Assembly: GCA_963756525.1 (NCBI GenBank)
Contig: CAVWNR010000003.1
Coordinates: forward strand, 620,001-684,000
Direction: 5' to 3'
Source of the DNA: CAVWNR01 sp963756525
GTDB lineage: Bacteria > Actinomycetota > Actinomycetes > Mycobacteriales > Jatrophihabitantaceae
DNA: 64,000 nt
Shown here piece by piece: positions 8,605 through 17,822 of the stretch. Position 1 is the first letter of the stretch; the number at the start of each line of letters is the position of its first letter. Made by a program: the position numbers and the translations under genes. The notes under the pieces are model-generated. The model did no database searches and was not told the DNA's origin. It worked only from the letters and a program-made list of their open reading frames with translations.

Positions 8605-10101
8605 GTGACGTTGCATCAGGTCTACCTGATACTGCTCATCGGCGCGCTGGTATTGCTTGCTGGGATCGTCGCCACCCGAGTCGCGTCGCGGGTGGGCCTA
8701 CCCAGCCTGCTGCTGTACCTGGGGTTGGGTATCGCGCTCGGCGACGACGCGATCGGCATCCGGTTCGACGACGCGCGGCTCGCGCAGGGCCTGGGCACTG
8801 CCGCCCTTGGCATCATCCTGGTCGAGGGGGGCTTGTCCACCCGCTGGTCGGACGTACGCGCGCTGATGGCACCGGCGGGTGTGCTCGCCACGGCCGGGGT
8901 GGGGATCAGCACGGCTGTCACGGCGGTCGGGGCGCACTTCCTGATCGGCCTGGGATGGCAGGGAGCGCTGCTGATCGGCGCGATCGTGTCCTCCACCGAC
9001 GCGGCAGCGGTATTCGCCGTGCTGCGGGTGTTGCCGCTGCCCCGGCGTATCGCCGGGTTGCTGGAGGCCGAGTCTGGTTTCAACGACGCGCCGGCCGTCA
9101 TTCTCGTCGTGCTGTTCAGCCAAACTCCGTTTCACCCGACTGTCGCAGCGTTTGCCGGCCAGCTGGCGTATGAACTCGCGGCCGGCGCAGCCATCGGCCT
9201 CGGCGTGGGCTGGATCGGCCGGTCGACATTATCCCGACTGGCGTTGCCCGGCTCCGGGCTCTATCCGGTGGCCATCTTCGGGCTGGCAATGGTGGCGTTC
9301 GCCGCGGCGGGTGCCGCGCACGCCAGCGGCTTTCTTGCCGCCTACCTCGCCGCGCTGATCATGGCCAACGCGCGCCTACCTCACCGCGCGGCAACCCGCT
9401 CGTTCGCCGAGGGAGTCGGTTGGCTCGCCCAGATCGGCCTGTTCGTCCTCCTCGGCCTGCTCATCACCCCCACCGAACTGCCCGGCGAGGTGGTGCCCGC
9501 GATCGTCGTCGGGCTGGTCCTGCTGCTGCTGGCGCGTCCCCTGGCCGTTCTGGCCTGCCTGTCGCCGTTTCGGGTACCGATACGTGAGCAGGCGTTTATG
9601 TCCTGGGCCGGGCTGCGCGGCGCGGTGCCGATCGTGCTCGCAACATTCCCGGTCGTCACGGGCGCCCCGCACAGTGAACGCGTACTCAACATCGTCTTCG
9701 TTCTCGTCGTGATCTTCACGCTGGTGCAGGGACCGAGCCTGCGCCCGCTGGCCCGAGTGCTCCGGCTCGCGCCACGCGAGGCAACCCGCCAGATCCTGGT
9801 CGAGTCCGCTCCCTTGGACGTGCTCGACGCCGAACTGCTGACCATGACCGTCCCGCCCGCGTCCGGGCTGAACTCGGTGTCGGTGCTCGAACTGCGCCTG
9901 CCGGACCCCGCCGTCATCACTCTGATCATCCGTGACGGGCACAGCTTCGTGCCCGACCTCGACACCCGGCTGCAGGCCGGTGACGAGCTCCTGGTCATCA
10001 CCACGGGCGCCCGACGCGACGCGGCCGAACGCCGGCTACGAGCGGTCAATCGCCGCGGCCCGCTCGCCCATTGGTTCGGCGAATACGGCAACCCCGACTG
10101 A
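8605..10101 (+). CDS. K+(Na+)/H+ antiporter with C-terminal RCK_C domain
   Basis: The 498-aa product has about 12 membrane segments of the monovalent cation:proton antiporter family. They include GLPSLLLYLGLGIALGDD and the ion-binding region SSTDAAAVFAVL, whose Asp is essential in the family. About 100 cytosolic residues at the end form an RCK_C domain (LRLPDPAVITLIIRDG), as in NhaP2/CvrA-type potassium/proton antiporters. It would export K+ or Na+ against protons. GTG 8605 is used, with GGGAGG upstream. The 125-nt divergent region shared with the TrkA-type gene should hold both promoters. Confidence 0.87.
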   Translation: MTLHQVYLILLIGALVLLAGIVATRVASRVGLPSLLLYLGLGIALGDDAIGIRFDDARLAQGLGTAALGIILVEGGLSTRWSDVRALMAPAGVLATAGVGISTAVTAVGAHFLIGLGWQGALLIGAIVSSTDAAAVFAVLRVLPLPRRIAGLLEAESGFNDAPAVILVVLFSQTPFHPTVAAFAGQLAYELAAGAAIGLGVGWIGRSTLSRLALPGSGLYPVAIFGLAMVAFAAAGAAHASGFLAAYLAALIMANARLPHRAATRSFAEGVGWLAQIGLFVLLGLLITPTELPGEVVPAIVVGLVLLLLARPLAVLACLSPFRVPIREQAFMSWAGLRGAVPIVLATFPVVTGAPHSERVLNIVFVLVVIFTLVQGPSLRPLARVLRLAPREATRQILVESAPLDVLDAELLTMTVPPASGLNSVSVLELRLPDPAVITLIIRDGHSFVPDLDTRLQAGDELLVITTGARRDAAERRLRAVNRRGPLAHWFGEYGNPD

Positions 10102-10145
10102 GCGAGCCCCGCGCCGCAGCCCTATGAAGCCATAAGGTGGCCCAC

Positions 10146-10517
10146 ATGCGCCACGAGGTGACCGACGACGACACCGCCATCGTGCTGGGCAGCGGCGACG
10201 TGCCGGTGCTCGCCACGCCGCGGCTGATCGCCTGGATGGAAGCGGAAACCGTGCGCGCCGCGGCACCGTTCCTCGGTCCGGGCCAGACGACCGTCGGCAC
10301 GGCGATCCGCATCGCACACCACCGGGCCACTCCCGTCGGCGGCCAGGTCGACATCACCGCGAAACCGCCGCTCAGCGCGGCCGATCGCATACTCAGCTTC
10401 CTCGTCCAGGCGAGCGACAACTCCGGCCGGCTCGTCGGCGCAGGCGAGATCGACCGGGCGATCGTCGACCGGGACCGTTTCCTCTCGCGTTTATCACCCG
10501 ATGAGGACCGGCAGTAG
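10146..10517 (+). CDS. Hot-dog fold thioesterase, fluoroacetyl-CoA thioesterase-like
   Basis: The 123-aa product has the layout of the FlK-like thioesterase family: GSGDVPVLATPRLIAWMEA followed by the helix TVRAAAPFLGPGQTTVGT and IAHHRATPVGG. These small hot-dog proteins hydrolyse acyl-CoA thioesters; the true substrate is unknown. ATG 10146 is preferred over GTG 10137 because AAGGTGG sits 5 nt before it. It is convergent with the thioredoxin gene, with 38 nt between. Confidence 0.82.
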   Translation: MRHEVTDDDTAIVLGSGDVPVLATPRLIAWMEAETVRAAAPFLGPGQTTVGTAIRIAHHRATPVGGQVDITAKPPLSAADRILSFLVQASDNSGRLVGAGEIDRAIVDRDRFLSRLSPDEDRQ

Positions 10518-10555
10518 CTGTTTTGCTGGCGGCGCCGGGCTCAACCTGCTCAGCC

Positions 10556-11023
10556 TCAGCTACCCGTCCGGCCAGACGACGACGTGCCGGCGGACAGCCG
10601 CGGCTCGAGCCATCCGATCAGTTGCGCCTCGGGCGCCGCGCCGACCTGCCGATCGACCTCCTGGCCGTGTGCGATGAGCACGAGCAGCGGAATGCTCATC
10701 GCGCCGTAGCGGCCGGCGAGGTGCGGGTTGTCGTCGACGTTGACCTTGACCAGCTTCAGCCGGCCGGCGAACCGGTTCGCGAGACGTTCGAGCACCGGCG
10801 ACACCATCCGGCAAGGCCCGCACCACGGGGCCCAGAAGTCCACGAGCACCGGTACCGAGGCGCTGATCTCGGCGTCGTAGCCGGCCTGATCGGCGCTGAC
10901 GATCCAGGGCAGTGGCTGATGGCAGTTAGCGCAGCGCGGGATGCCCGCGGGGACTGGGCGTACCCGGTTGGGCTTGGCGCAGTGCGGGCAGCGGATGACG
11001 GTGCCCTCGGACGAGGTGCTCAC
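10556..11023 (-). CDS. Thioredoxin with N-terminal zinc ribbon (Trx2 type)
   Basis: The 155-aa product starts with a zinc-ribbon pair CPHC and CANC (residues about 12-35). It continues as a thioredoxin domain with the active site WAPWCGPCR near residue 70. The zinc-binding N-terminus is the mark of thioredoxin 2. It reduces disulfides in cytosolic proteins and is typically stress-induced. The GTG start overlaps the clpB stop (GTGA). It is the last gene of the chaperone operon, so it should be heat or oxidative-stress controlled with it. Confidence 0.9.
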   Translation of the reverse strand: MSTSSEGTVIRCPHCAKPNRVRPVPAGIPRCANCHQPLPWIVSADQAGYDAEISASVPVLVDFWAPWCGPCRMVSPVLERLANRFAGRLKLVKVNVDDNPHLAGRYGAMSIPLLVLIAHGQEVDRQVGAAPEAQLIGWLEPRLSAGTSSSGRTGS

Positions 11024-13656
11024 GATATTGCGGCCAGGTCAGCGGTCTCCTGATTGGCCCAGCGCACGATGAGTTCACCGTCCTTGGCGTCGAGGGTGAT
11101 CGTGGCGCCGTCGTGGATCTCACCGGTCAGCAGCGCGCGGCCGATCCGGGTTTCGACTTCGTGGGAGATGAAGCGGCGCAGCGGCCGGGCGCCGTAGACC
11201 GGGTCGTAGCCCTCGCGGGCGATGAGCTCGCGGCCGGACTCGGTGAGCTCCAGCGTGATCCGCCGGTCAGCCAGCCGCCGGCGCACGTCGGCGATCTGCA
11301 GGTCGACGATCTGCTCGATCTCGGGAAGGGTGAGCGGCTTGAACAGCACGATGTCCTCGACCCGGTTGAGAAATTCCGGCCGGAAGTGTGACCGCAGGTC
11401 GCCCATCACCTTCTCCCGGGCCGTCTCGCTGATCTCACCGTCGGAACCGACACCGTCGAGCAGGTAAATCGAGCCGATGTTGGACGTCATGATGATCACC
11501 GTGTTGCGGAAGTCGACGGTGCGCCCCTGCGCATCGGTGAGCCGGCCGTCGTCGAGAATCTGCAGCAGCGTGTTGAACACGTCGGCATGCGCCTTTTCGA
11601 TCTCGTCGAACAGCACGACCGAGTAGGGCTTGCGGCGCACCTGCTCGGTCAGCTGGCCACCCTCTTCGTAGCCGACGTAGCCGGGCGGGGCCCCCATCAG
11701 CCGGCTGACCGTGTGCCGCTCCTGGTACTCGCTCATGTCCAGCCGGATGATGTTGTCCTCGGAGTCGAACAGGCCCTCGGCGAGTGCGCGGGCGAGCTCG
11801 GTCTTGCCGACGCCGGTGGGGCCGAGGAAGATGAACGAGCCGATCGGCCGGCGCGGGTCTTTGATCCCCGATCGAGCGCGGATCACCGCGTCGGCGACCA
11901 GGTTGACAGCCTCCTCCTGGCCGATCACCCGCTCGTGCAGGATCTCGTCGAGGCGCAGTAGCTTGCCGCGCTCGCCCTCGACCAGCCGGCCGACCGGGAT
12001 GCCGGTCCAGCGCGCTACGATCTCGGCGATCTCGTCTGCGGTGACCTCCTCACGCAGCAGCTGCTCACGGCCCTGCTTCTGGTTCAGGCGCTCTTCCTCG
12101 CCGGCCAGGCGCCGTTCGAGTTCGGGCAGCTTGCCGTGGCGAAGCTCGGCGGCCCGGTTGAGGTCGTAACTGCGTTCGGCCTCCTCGATCTGGTACCGCA
12201 CTTGCTCGATGTCCGAGCGCAGCGCCTGCAGCTTGCGGATGGCCTGCCGCTCGGCCTCCCACTGAGCGGTCATCGCGTCGGCCTGGGCGCGCTGCTCGGC
12301 GAGCTCCTTGCGCAGCGCATCGAGACGCTGCCGCGACGCCTCGTCGCTCTCGTTGCGCAGCGCGGCCTCTTCGATCTCCAGCCGCATGACCTGACGGGTG
12401 ATCTGGTCGAGCTCGGCCGGCATTGAGTCGATCTCCGTGCGGATCACCGCGCATGCCTCGTCGACCAGGTCGATCGCCTTGTCGGGCAGGTACCGGTCGG
12501 TGATGTAGCGGTGCGAGAGAATCGCGGCGGCGACCAGCGCCGCGTCCTGGATCTTGACGCCGTGGTGCACCTCGAAGCGTTCGCGCAGCCCGCGCAGGAT
12601 CGAGATGGTGTCCTCGACACTGGGCTCGTCGACCATCACGGTCTGGAACCGTCGCTCCAGCGCGGCGTCCTTCTCGATGTAGCGGCGGTACTCGTCGAGG
12701 GTGGTGGCCCCGATGCAGTGCAGCTCGCCGCGGGCCAGCATCGGCTTTAGCATGTTGCCGGCGTCCATCGCGCCCTCGGCCGCGCCGGCCCCGACGACGG
12801 TGTGCAGTTCGTCGATGAACAGCAGAATCCGACCCTCGGCGCCCTTGATCTCCTGGAGTACGGCTTTGAGCCGTTCCTCGAACTCGCCGCGGTACTTGGC
12901 GCCGGCGACCAGCGACCCCATGTCCAGCGCGAAGATCGTCTTGTCGCGGAGCCCCTCGGGGACGTCGCCGCGCACGATCCGCTGGGCCAGGCCCTCGACA
13001 ATGGCGGTCTTGCCGACGCCGGGGTCACCGATCAAGACCGGGTTGTTCTTCGTCTTGCGGGACAGGATCTGGATCACTCGGCGGATCTCGGCGTCGCGGC
13101 CGATGACCGGATCGAGGCTGCCCGCGCGGGCCGCGGCGACCAGGTCGCGGCCGTACTTCTCCAGCGCCTCGTACGCGGTCTCCGGGTTGGCGCTGGTGAC
13201 CCGCTGGCTGCCCCGAACGTCGGTCAGCGCCTCCAGCACGCGCTCGGAGGTGACGCCGTGTTCGCCGAGCAGCCGCCCGGCCGCCGTGCGCGAGCCGGTG
13301 TCGACGATTGCGAGCAGCAGGTGCTCGACCGAGATGTAGTCGTCCTTGAGCCGCTCGGCCTCGCGGCCGGCAGCGTCGAGGACTTCGGCGAGCGTGCGCG
13401 AGACGTTGATCTGGCCGGAGGCGCCGGGACCGGTCACCCGCGGCAGCCGCGCCAGGTGGCGTTCGAGTTCGTTGTGCAGTGAGGCGACGTCGACGCCGAG
13501 ACGTTCGAGCAGCCGCCCGATCAGCCCGTCGCGCTGGTCGACCAGCGCGAGCAGCAGATGCTCCACGCCGACCTCGGTGTTGCCGTGCCGCAGCGCGATG
13601 GTCTGTGCATCGTGCAGTGCCTGCTGGGACTTCTCGGTGAGCCGGTTGAGATCCAT
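11020..13656 (-). CDS. clpB: ClpB disaggregase
   Basis: The 878-aa Hsp100 ATPase is complete. It has an N-terminal Clp_N repeat domain (RLTEKSQQALHDAQTIALRH), first AAA+ module with Walker A GDPGVGKTAI near residue 210, middle coiled-coil region at about 410-530 rich in Arg/Glu, and second AAA+ module with Walker A GPTGVGKTEL near 610. The C-terminal ClpB D2-small domain is also present. It extracts polypeptides from aggregates and hands them to DnaK. It lies 7 nt downstream of the CbpM-like gene in the same operon, so the whole refolding machine is co-expressed. Confidence 0.95.
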   Translation of the reverse strand: MDLNRLTEKSQQALHDAQTIALRHGNTEVGVEHLLLALVDQRDGLIGRLLERLGVDVASLHNELERHLARLPRVTGPGASGQINVSRTLAEVLDAAGREAERLKDDYISVEHLLLAIVDTGSRTAAGRLLGEHGVTSERVLEALTDVRGSQRVTSANPETAYEALEKYGRDLVAAARAGSLDPVIGRDAEIRRVIQILSRKTKNNPVLIGDPGVGKTAIVEGLAQRIVRGDVPEGLRDKTIFALDMGSLVAGAKYRGEFEERLKAVLQEIKGAEGRILLFIDELHTVVGAGAAEGAMDAGNMLKPMLARGELHCIGATTLDEYRRYIEKDAALERRFQTVMVDEPSVEDTISILRGLRERFEVHHGVKIQDAALVAAAILSHRYITDRYLPDKAIDLVDEACAVIRTEIDSMPAELDQITRQVMRLEIEEAALRNESDEASRQRLDALRKELAEQRAQADAMTAQWEAERQAIRKLQALRSDIEQVRYQIEEAERSYDLNRAAELRHGKLPELERRLAGEEERLNQKQGREQLLREEVTADEIAEIVARWTGIPVGRLVEGERGKLLRLDEILHERVIGQEEAVNLVADAVIRARSGIKDPRRPIGSFIFLGPTGVGKTELARALAEGLFDSEDNIIRLDMSEYQERHTVSRLMGAPPGYVGYEEGGQLTEQVRRKPYSVVLFDEIEKAHADVFNTLLQILDDGRLTDAQGRTVDFRNTVIIMTSNIGSIYLLDGVGSDGEISETAREKVMGDLRSHFRPEFLNRVEDIVLFKPLTLPEIEQIVDLQIADVRRRLADRRITLELTESGRELIAREGYDPVYGARPLRRFISHEVETRIGRALLTGEIHDGATITLDAKDGELIVRWANQETADLAAIS

Positions 13657-13663
13657 GCTGATG

Positions 13664-14020
13664 TCACCTCCGGGGTCGGGGCGTCCGGGGTTGGGACTTG
13701 CGGGGTGGGGGCTCGTAGCGGGAGAGCAGGTCCTCGAGCGCCTCGATGCGCGCCAGCAGGTCGCAGGCCAGCATCGCCCCGGCGTAGTTCAGACCCAGGT
13801 CGCGGCGCAGCCGGGCGATCCGCGCCAGCCGCGCGGCCGCGTCGCGGGTAAACAGCGGCGCGTCGGGGCTGCCGCCGCGCGGCTCCAGCGCGCCGAGGGC
13901 GATCAGCCGCCGCACCAGCTCAGGGTGTAGTCCGGCCTCGCGGGCGAGCACCTCGAGCGCCACCAGCGGCGCGCCGTCCGGTGCGGTGCGCCGAACCGCG
14001 AGCACGTACCGAGCGCTCAT
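13664..14020 (-). CDS. cbpM: CbpM-like chaperone modulator (MerR-related)
   Basis: The 118-aa product has a MerR-like helix-turn-helix region (AREAGLHPELVRRLIALGALEP) followed by IARLRRDLGLNYAGAMLACDLL and a short coiled coil. This order matches CbpM, which binds the J-domain of CbpA and modulates it. The HspR repressor, often found at this operon position in actinobacteria, is a relative with a similar fold. The lack of a clear basic recognition helix makes CbpM the better name, but an HspR-like role cannot be excluded. The start overlaps the DnaJ stop by 4 nt. Confidence 0.72.
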   Translation of the reverse strand: MSARYVLAVRRTAPDGAPLVALEVLAREAGLHPELVRRLIALGALEPRGGSPDAPLFTRDAAARLARIARLRRDLGLNYAGAMLACDLLARIEALEDLLSRYEPPPRKSQPRTPRPRR

Positions 14021-14973
14021 CGCCGTGCCTCGCGCGGATCGAAATGGGTCGCCGCGAGCTGCTCATAGAGCTCGCGCTCACGCTCGTCGAGCTGTTTCGG
14101 CACCATGATCTGGACGTGGGCGAACAGGTCGCCGTGCCCGCCACCGGATGTCGGCATGCCCTCGCCGCGCAGCCGTAGCCGTCGTCCGCTCGACGACCCG
14201 GCCGGAACCAACACTCGAGCGGTGCCGCCGAGCGTCGGCACCGGCACCCGCGCACCGAGCGCGGCCTCCGACGGCGACACCGGCAGGTCGACGTGCAGAT
14301 CGTTTCCCTCGACGCGGAACCGCGGATGCGGCGCGATACGCACCCGCAGGAACAGGTCGCCGGACGGGCCGCCCTCGACGCCGGGCCCACCCTCGCCGGC
14401 CAGCCGGATGCGCTGGCCGTCGCGCACACCCACCGGGATCTTGACGTCGTAGTCGCGGCCGTCGCCGAAGGTGATGTGCCGACTCCCGCCGGCTGCAGCC
14501 TCTTCGAGGGTGAGATCGAGCACGGCCTCGTGGTCGGCGCCACGCATGGCAATGCCACCGAATCCGCCGCCGAACCCGTCACCGCCGCGCCGCGCTCCCC
14601 CGGTGCGGCGGCGCTGCGCACCGAACAGGTCCTGGAAGAAGTCGCTGAAGTCGCCGCCTTCCCCGAAGTCGACACGCACGTCACGGAAGCCGCCGCCGGG
14701 GAAACCGCCCTCGCCGAAGCCCTGGGCACCCGAGACGTCCTGCCCGGTCCGCCAGTTGGCACCGAGCCGGTCGTAGCGTTCCCGCTTCTCCGGGTCGCGC
14801 AGCACCTCGTAGGCCTCGGCCACCTCCTTGAAGCGGTCCTCGGCACCCGGGTCCTTGTTCACGTCGGGGTGGTTTTCGCGGGCCAGCTTGCGGTACGCGC
14901 GACGGATGTCGTCGGCGCTGGCGTCGCGCGGCACGCCGAGCGCCTCGTAGTAGTCGTGGTAGCCGACAGCCAT
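14017..14973 (-). CDS. cbpA: DnaJ-class co-chaperone, CbpA type (no zinc finger)
   Basis: The 318-aa product has a J-domain at residues 5-70 with HPD in ENHPDVNKDPG, then a Gly/Phe-rich linker (GFGEGGFPGGGF). Two C-terminal substrate-binding beta domains follow directly, without the CxxCxGxG zinc repeats. This is the CbpA/DnaJ type II layout. It stimulates the DnaK ATPase. The frame runs well upstream into grpE, but the true start is ATG 14973, which overlaps the grpE stop (ATGA). Confidence 0.9.
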   Translation of the reverse strand: MAVGYHDYYEALGVPRDASADDIRRAYRKLARENHPDVNKDPGAEDRFKEVAEAYEVLRDPEKRERYDRLGANWRTGQDVSGAQGFGEGGFPGGGFRDVRVDFGEGGDFSDFFQDLFGAQRRRTGGARRGGDGFGGGFGGIAMRGADHEAVLDLTLEEAAAGGSRHITFGDGRDYDVKIPVGVRDGQRIRLAGEGGPGVEGGPSGDLFLRVRIAPHPRFRVEGNDLHVDLPVSPSEAALGARVPVPTLGGTARVLVPAGSSSGRRLRLRGEGMPTSGGGHGDLFAHVQIMVPKQLDERERELYEQLAATHFDPREARR

Positions 14974-15530
14974 CAGCCCTCGCCCACCGGGCGTCGGGCC
15001 ACCACCACCTGGGCCGGCCGAAGGATCTCCCCGTCGTCGCGGCCGAAGCCCGAGCGCGCCACCTCGAGCACCGTGTAATCCGGGGTGTCGGGCGCAGGTT
15101 GTATGGCGATCGCCTCGTGCCGCTCGGGGTCGAATTGTGTCCCGACCGCGTCCAACCGGCCAACGCCGTGGCGGGCGAGGATCGCCTCCATCTGCTCGAG
15201 CACGGCGGTCAGGCCCGGATCGCCGGGCTCCATCACCAGTGCTCGCTCCACGCTGTCGACGGCTTCCAGCCACTCACGCAGCAGCGTCTGGCGCGCTTCG
15301 GCCGCGCGCCGGTCACCTTCGCGCTCGACGCGTTTGCGGTAGTTGTCGAGGTCGGCCAGCGCGCGTCGGTGCCGATCCTGCACGCGCGAAAGCTCTTCGC
15401 GCAGCGCGGCGACTTGCTCCTGCAGAGCGGCGACCTCGCCCTCACTCGGTGTCTTCGACGGGTCGCCGGAGGTGCTCACCTGCGCACGCGCGTCGTCTTG
15501 TGGCTCGTCATTCGCGGGTGAAATCGGCAT
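14973..15530 (-). CDS. grpE: GrpE nucleotide exchange factor
   Basis: The product is about 185 aa: a disordered acidic N-terminus, a long coiled coil (VAALQEQVAALREELSRVQ), the family signature DLDNYRKRVERE, and the C-terminal beta domain ending DDGEILRPAQVVV. It releases ADP from DnaK. ATG 15530 lies inside the end of dnaK (23-nt overlap) and is taken as the start; more upstream starts are possible. Confidence 0.9.
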   Translation of the reverse strand: MPISPANDEPQDDARAQVSTSGDPSKTPSEGEVAALQEQVAALREELSRVQDRHRRALADLDNYRKRVEREGDRRAAEARQTLLREWLEAVDSVERALVMEPGDPGLTAVLEQMEAILARHGVGRLDAVGTQFDPERHEAIAIQPAPDTPDYTVLEVARSGFGRDDGEILRPAQVVVARRPVGEG

Positions 15531-17406
15531 CGACGACCTCTTCGTCATCGCCACTGCGGTCAGCGCCGCCCCGCGGTGCACCGCCATCGCCCGCGCCGGC
15601 GGGCGCCGACGCCGCAGCGGCCGGCAGAGCGTGGATGATCTGCTGCAGGTCGGCGGTCAACGGCCGTACCCGCTCCAGCGTCGCCTGCTCCTCGACGGCC
15701 TTGCGGGCGTCGGCGATCAGCTGCTCGGCCCGCGCCTTCTCGTGCACCGGCAGCCTGTCCTGCAGCTGTCCGATCAGCTGATCGGCCTGGTAGGCGAGCG
15801 TGTCGAGCTGGTTACGGGCGTCAACCTCCTCGCGCCGGCGCTTGTCCTCCGCGGCGTGCTGCTGAGCCTCCGAGATCATCCGCTCGATCTCGTCCTGCAT
15901 CAGGTTGGCCGACTCGGTGATCTCCACCCGCTGCTCGGCACCGGTGTCTTTGTCGCGTGCCGAGACGTTGAGGATGCCGTTGGCGTCGGTATCGAAGGTC
16001 ACCTCGACCTGCGGCATGCCCCGCGGCGCCGGGCGGATCCCCTCCAGCCGGAAGCGGGCCAGCTGCCGGTTGTCGGCGGCCAGCTCCCGCTCGCCCTGCA
16101 GCACCACGACGTCGACCGCGGTCTGGTTGTCGTCGGCGGTGGAGAAGACCTCGGTCCGTCGTGCCGGGATCGTCGTGTTCCGCTCGATGACCTTGGTCAT
16201 CACGCCGCCCAGCGTCTCCAGGCCCAGCGAGAGCGGGGTGACGTCGAGCAGTACGACGTCCTCGACCTCGCCCTTGAGCACCCCGGCCTGCAGCGCTGCG
16301 CCGATCGCCACCACCTCGTCGGGGTTGACGGACATGTTGGGGTCCTTGCCGCCGGTCAGCCGGCGCACCAGCTCCTGCACCGCCGGGATGCGCGTCGACC
16401 CACCGACCAGGATCACCTCGTCGATGTCGTCCGCGGTCAGCTTCGCGTCGCTGAGCGCCTGCTGCACCGGCCCGCGGGTCCGCTCCACCAGGTCGTGGGT
16501 CAGCTGGTCGAACTTCGACCGCGACAGCGTCAGGTTCAGGTGCTTGGGCCCCGCGGCGTCGGCGGTGATGAACGGCAGGTTGACCGTCGTCGTGGTGGTC
16601 GTCGACAGCTCGACCTTGGCCTTCTCGGCCGCCTCGTAGAGGCGCTGCAACGCTTGCGGATCGTTGCGCAGGTCGATCCCCTGATCGCGTCTGAACTCCT
16701 CCGCCAGCCAGTCGACCACCCGCTTGTCGAAGTCATCGCCACCGAGGTGGCCGTCCCCGCTGGTGGACCGCACCTCGACCACGCCGTCGCCGACATCCAG
16801 GATGGACACGTCGAACGTGCCACCGCCCAGGTCGAACACCAGCACGGTCTCCGAGCCCTTCTTGTCCAGGCCGTACGCGAGCGCCGCAGCCGTCGGCTCG
16901 TTGATGATCCGCAGCACCTCCAGCCCGGCGATCCGGCCCGCATCCTTGGTCGCCTGCCGCTGCGCGTCGTTGAAGTACGCCGGAACCGTGATGACCGCCT
17001 CGGTCACCCGCTCGCCGAGGAACTTGCCGGCATCCTCGGCCAGCTTGCGCAGCACGAGCGCCGAAATTTCCTCGGGCGCGTACTCGCGGCCGCGCACCTC
17101 GAAGCGCACCGCATCATTGGGGCCCTTGACCACCTTGTAGGAGACGATCCTGGCCTCCTCGTCGACCTCCCCCCACTTGCGGCCGATGAACCGCTTCGCG
17201 GAGTAGATCGTCGCCTCCGGGTTGAGGATGGCCTGCCGGCGCGCGACCTGGCCGACCAGCCGCTGCCCGTCCTCGGTGAACGCCACCACCGACGGCGTCG
17301 TGCGCCCACCCTCCGCATTCGGAATGATCTCGGCGCGACCGCCCTCCATCGTCGCAGCCACCGCCGAATTGGTGGTTCCCAAGTCGATGCCGACCGCCTT
17401 GGCCAT
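15508..17406 (-). CDS. dnaK: DnaK (Hsp70) chaperone
   Basis: The 632-aa product is full length. The ATPase domain starts KAVGIDLGTTNSAVAAT and includes phosphate motif VLVFDLGGGTFDVSILD. The linker DVVLLDVTPLSLGLETLGG precedes the substrate-binding domain. The C-terminus ends EEVVDADFTRE. It binds exposed hydrophobic segments in an ATP cycle driven by the DnaJ and GrpE encoded next to it. The ATG has AAAGGGGA upstream. It is the first gene of the minus-strand operon dnaK-grpE-cbpA-cbpM-clpB-trx. A TTGACA-like element lies about 45 nt upstream of the start. Confidence 0.95.
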   Translation of the reverse strand: MAKAVGIDLGTTNSAVAATMEGGRAEIIPNAEGGRTTPSVVAFTEDGQRLVGQVARRQAILNPEATIYSAKRFIGRKWGEVDEEARIVSYKVVKGPNDAVRFEVRGREYAPEEISALVLRKLAEDAGKFLGERVTEAVITVPAYFNDAQRQATKDAGRIAGLEVLRIINEPTAAALAYGLDKKGSETVLVFDLGGGTFDVSILDVGDGVVEVRSTSGDGHLGGDDFDKRVVDWLAEEFRRDQGIDLRNDPQALQRLYEAAEKAKVELSTTTTTTVNLPFITADAAGPKHLNLTLSRSKFDQLTHDLVERTRGPVQQALSDAKLTADDIDEVILVGGSTRIPAVQELVRRLTGGKDPNMSVNPDEVVAIGAALQAGVLKGEVEDVVLLDVTPLSLGLETLGGVMTKVIERNTTIPARRTEVFSTADDNQTAVDVVVLQGERELAADNRQLARFRLEGIRPAPRGMPQVEVTFDTDANGILNVSARDKDTGAEQRVEITESANLMQDEIERMISEAQQHAAEDKRRREEVDARNQLDTLAYQADQLIGQLQDRLPVHEKARAEQLIADARKAVEEQATLERVRPLTADLQQIIHALPAAAASAPAGAGDGGAPRGGADRSGDDEEVVDADFTRE

Positions 17407-17612
17407 CCGGTTCCCCTTTCCTTCGGGTGGTGTCGTCTTCTGTCAACCGGCCTGCTCAGCTCAGGTCGCGCACTCAGCGCGTCTGGAGCACGTCCTCGAA
17501 CGGCGCTGAAGTGCCCCAATCGCGACGTTACGCGGATGTGGCGGCGAAGGGCAGGGCCAAGACGCTGCGCCTGTCGGCGATGACAGCCGACGCTGTCGAC
17601 CGGGACAACCTG

Positions 17613-17822
17613 CTACGCGCGCCAGGTAGGCGCGGCGTGGTGGTCCGCGTCGGCGAACGCCTGCTCCAGCGCGGTGAGCAGATCCGAGGTCGTCGCGAAC
17701 AAAGCCTTCGTGTGCGCGTCCGCCACCGTGTCCGCGTCCGTACGTAGTTGTGCGCTCAATTCGCGCAGCCGGGCGCGGGCCTGCAGGACGGTTTGGCTCG
17801 AATGACACCGAAGCCTGCTCAC
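17613..17822 (-). CDS. Small helical protein coupled to the BON gene
   Basis: The product is 69 aa from GTG 17822, which overlaps the BON stop codon as GTGA. The sequence is mostly helical and charged (QARARLRELSAQLRTDADT, then LTALEQAFADADHH). I do not recognise a family. The exact 4-nt overlap is the main evidence that it is translated. It ends about 200 nt before the dnaK start. Confidence 0.5.
   Translation of the reverse strand: MSRLRCHSSQTVLQARARLRELSAQLRTDADTVADAHTKALFATTSDLLTALEQAFADADHHAAPTWRA

Noticed and set aside
17440..17490. CTGAG repeats upstream of dnaK as a HAIR site
   Set aside because: Three CTGAG copies occur in the same direction, but there is no CTTGAGT-N7-ACTCAAG symmetry; the second arm does not match.
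15343..17583. Very long plus-strand open frame (746 codons) across dnaK
   Set aside because: It is the GC-driven antisense shadow of dnaK; composition (His/Arg/Val/Asp rich) and lack of motifs are typical of shadows. The same applies to the long plus-strand frame over the molybdopterin gene (22189-24663).
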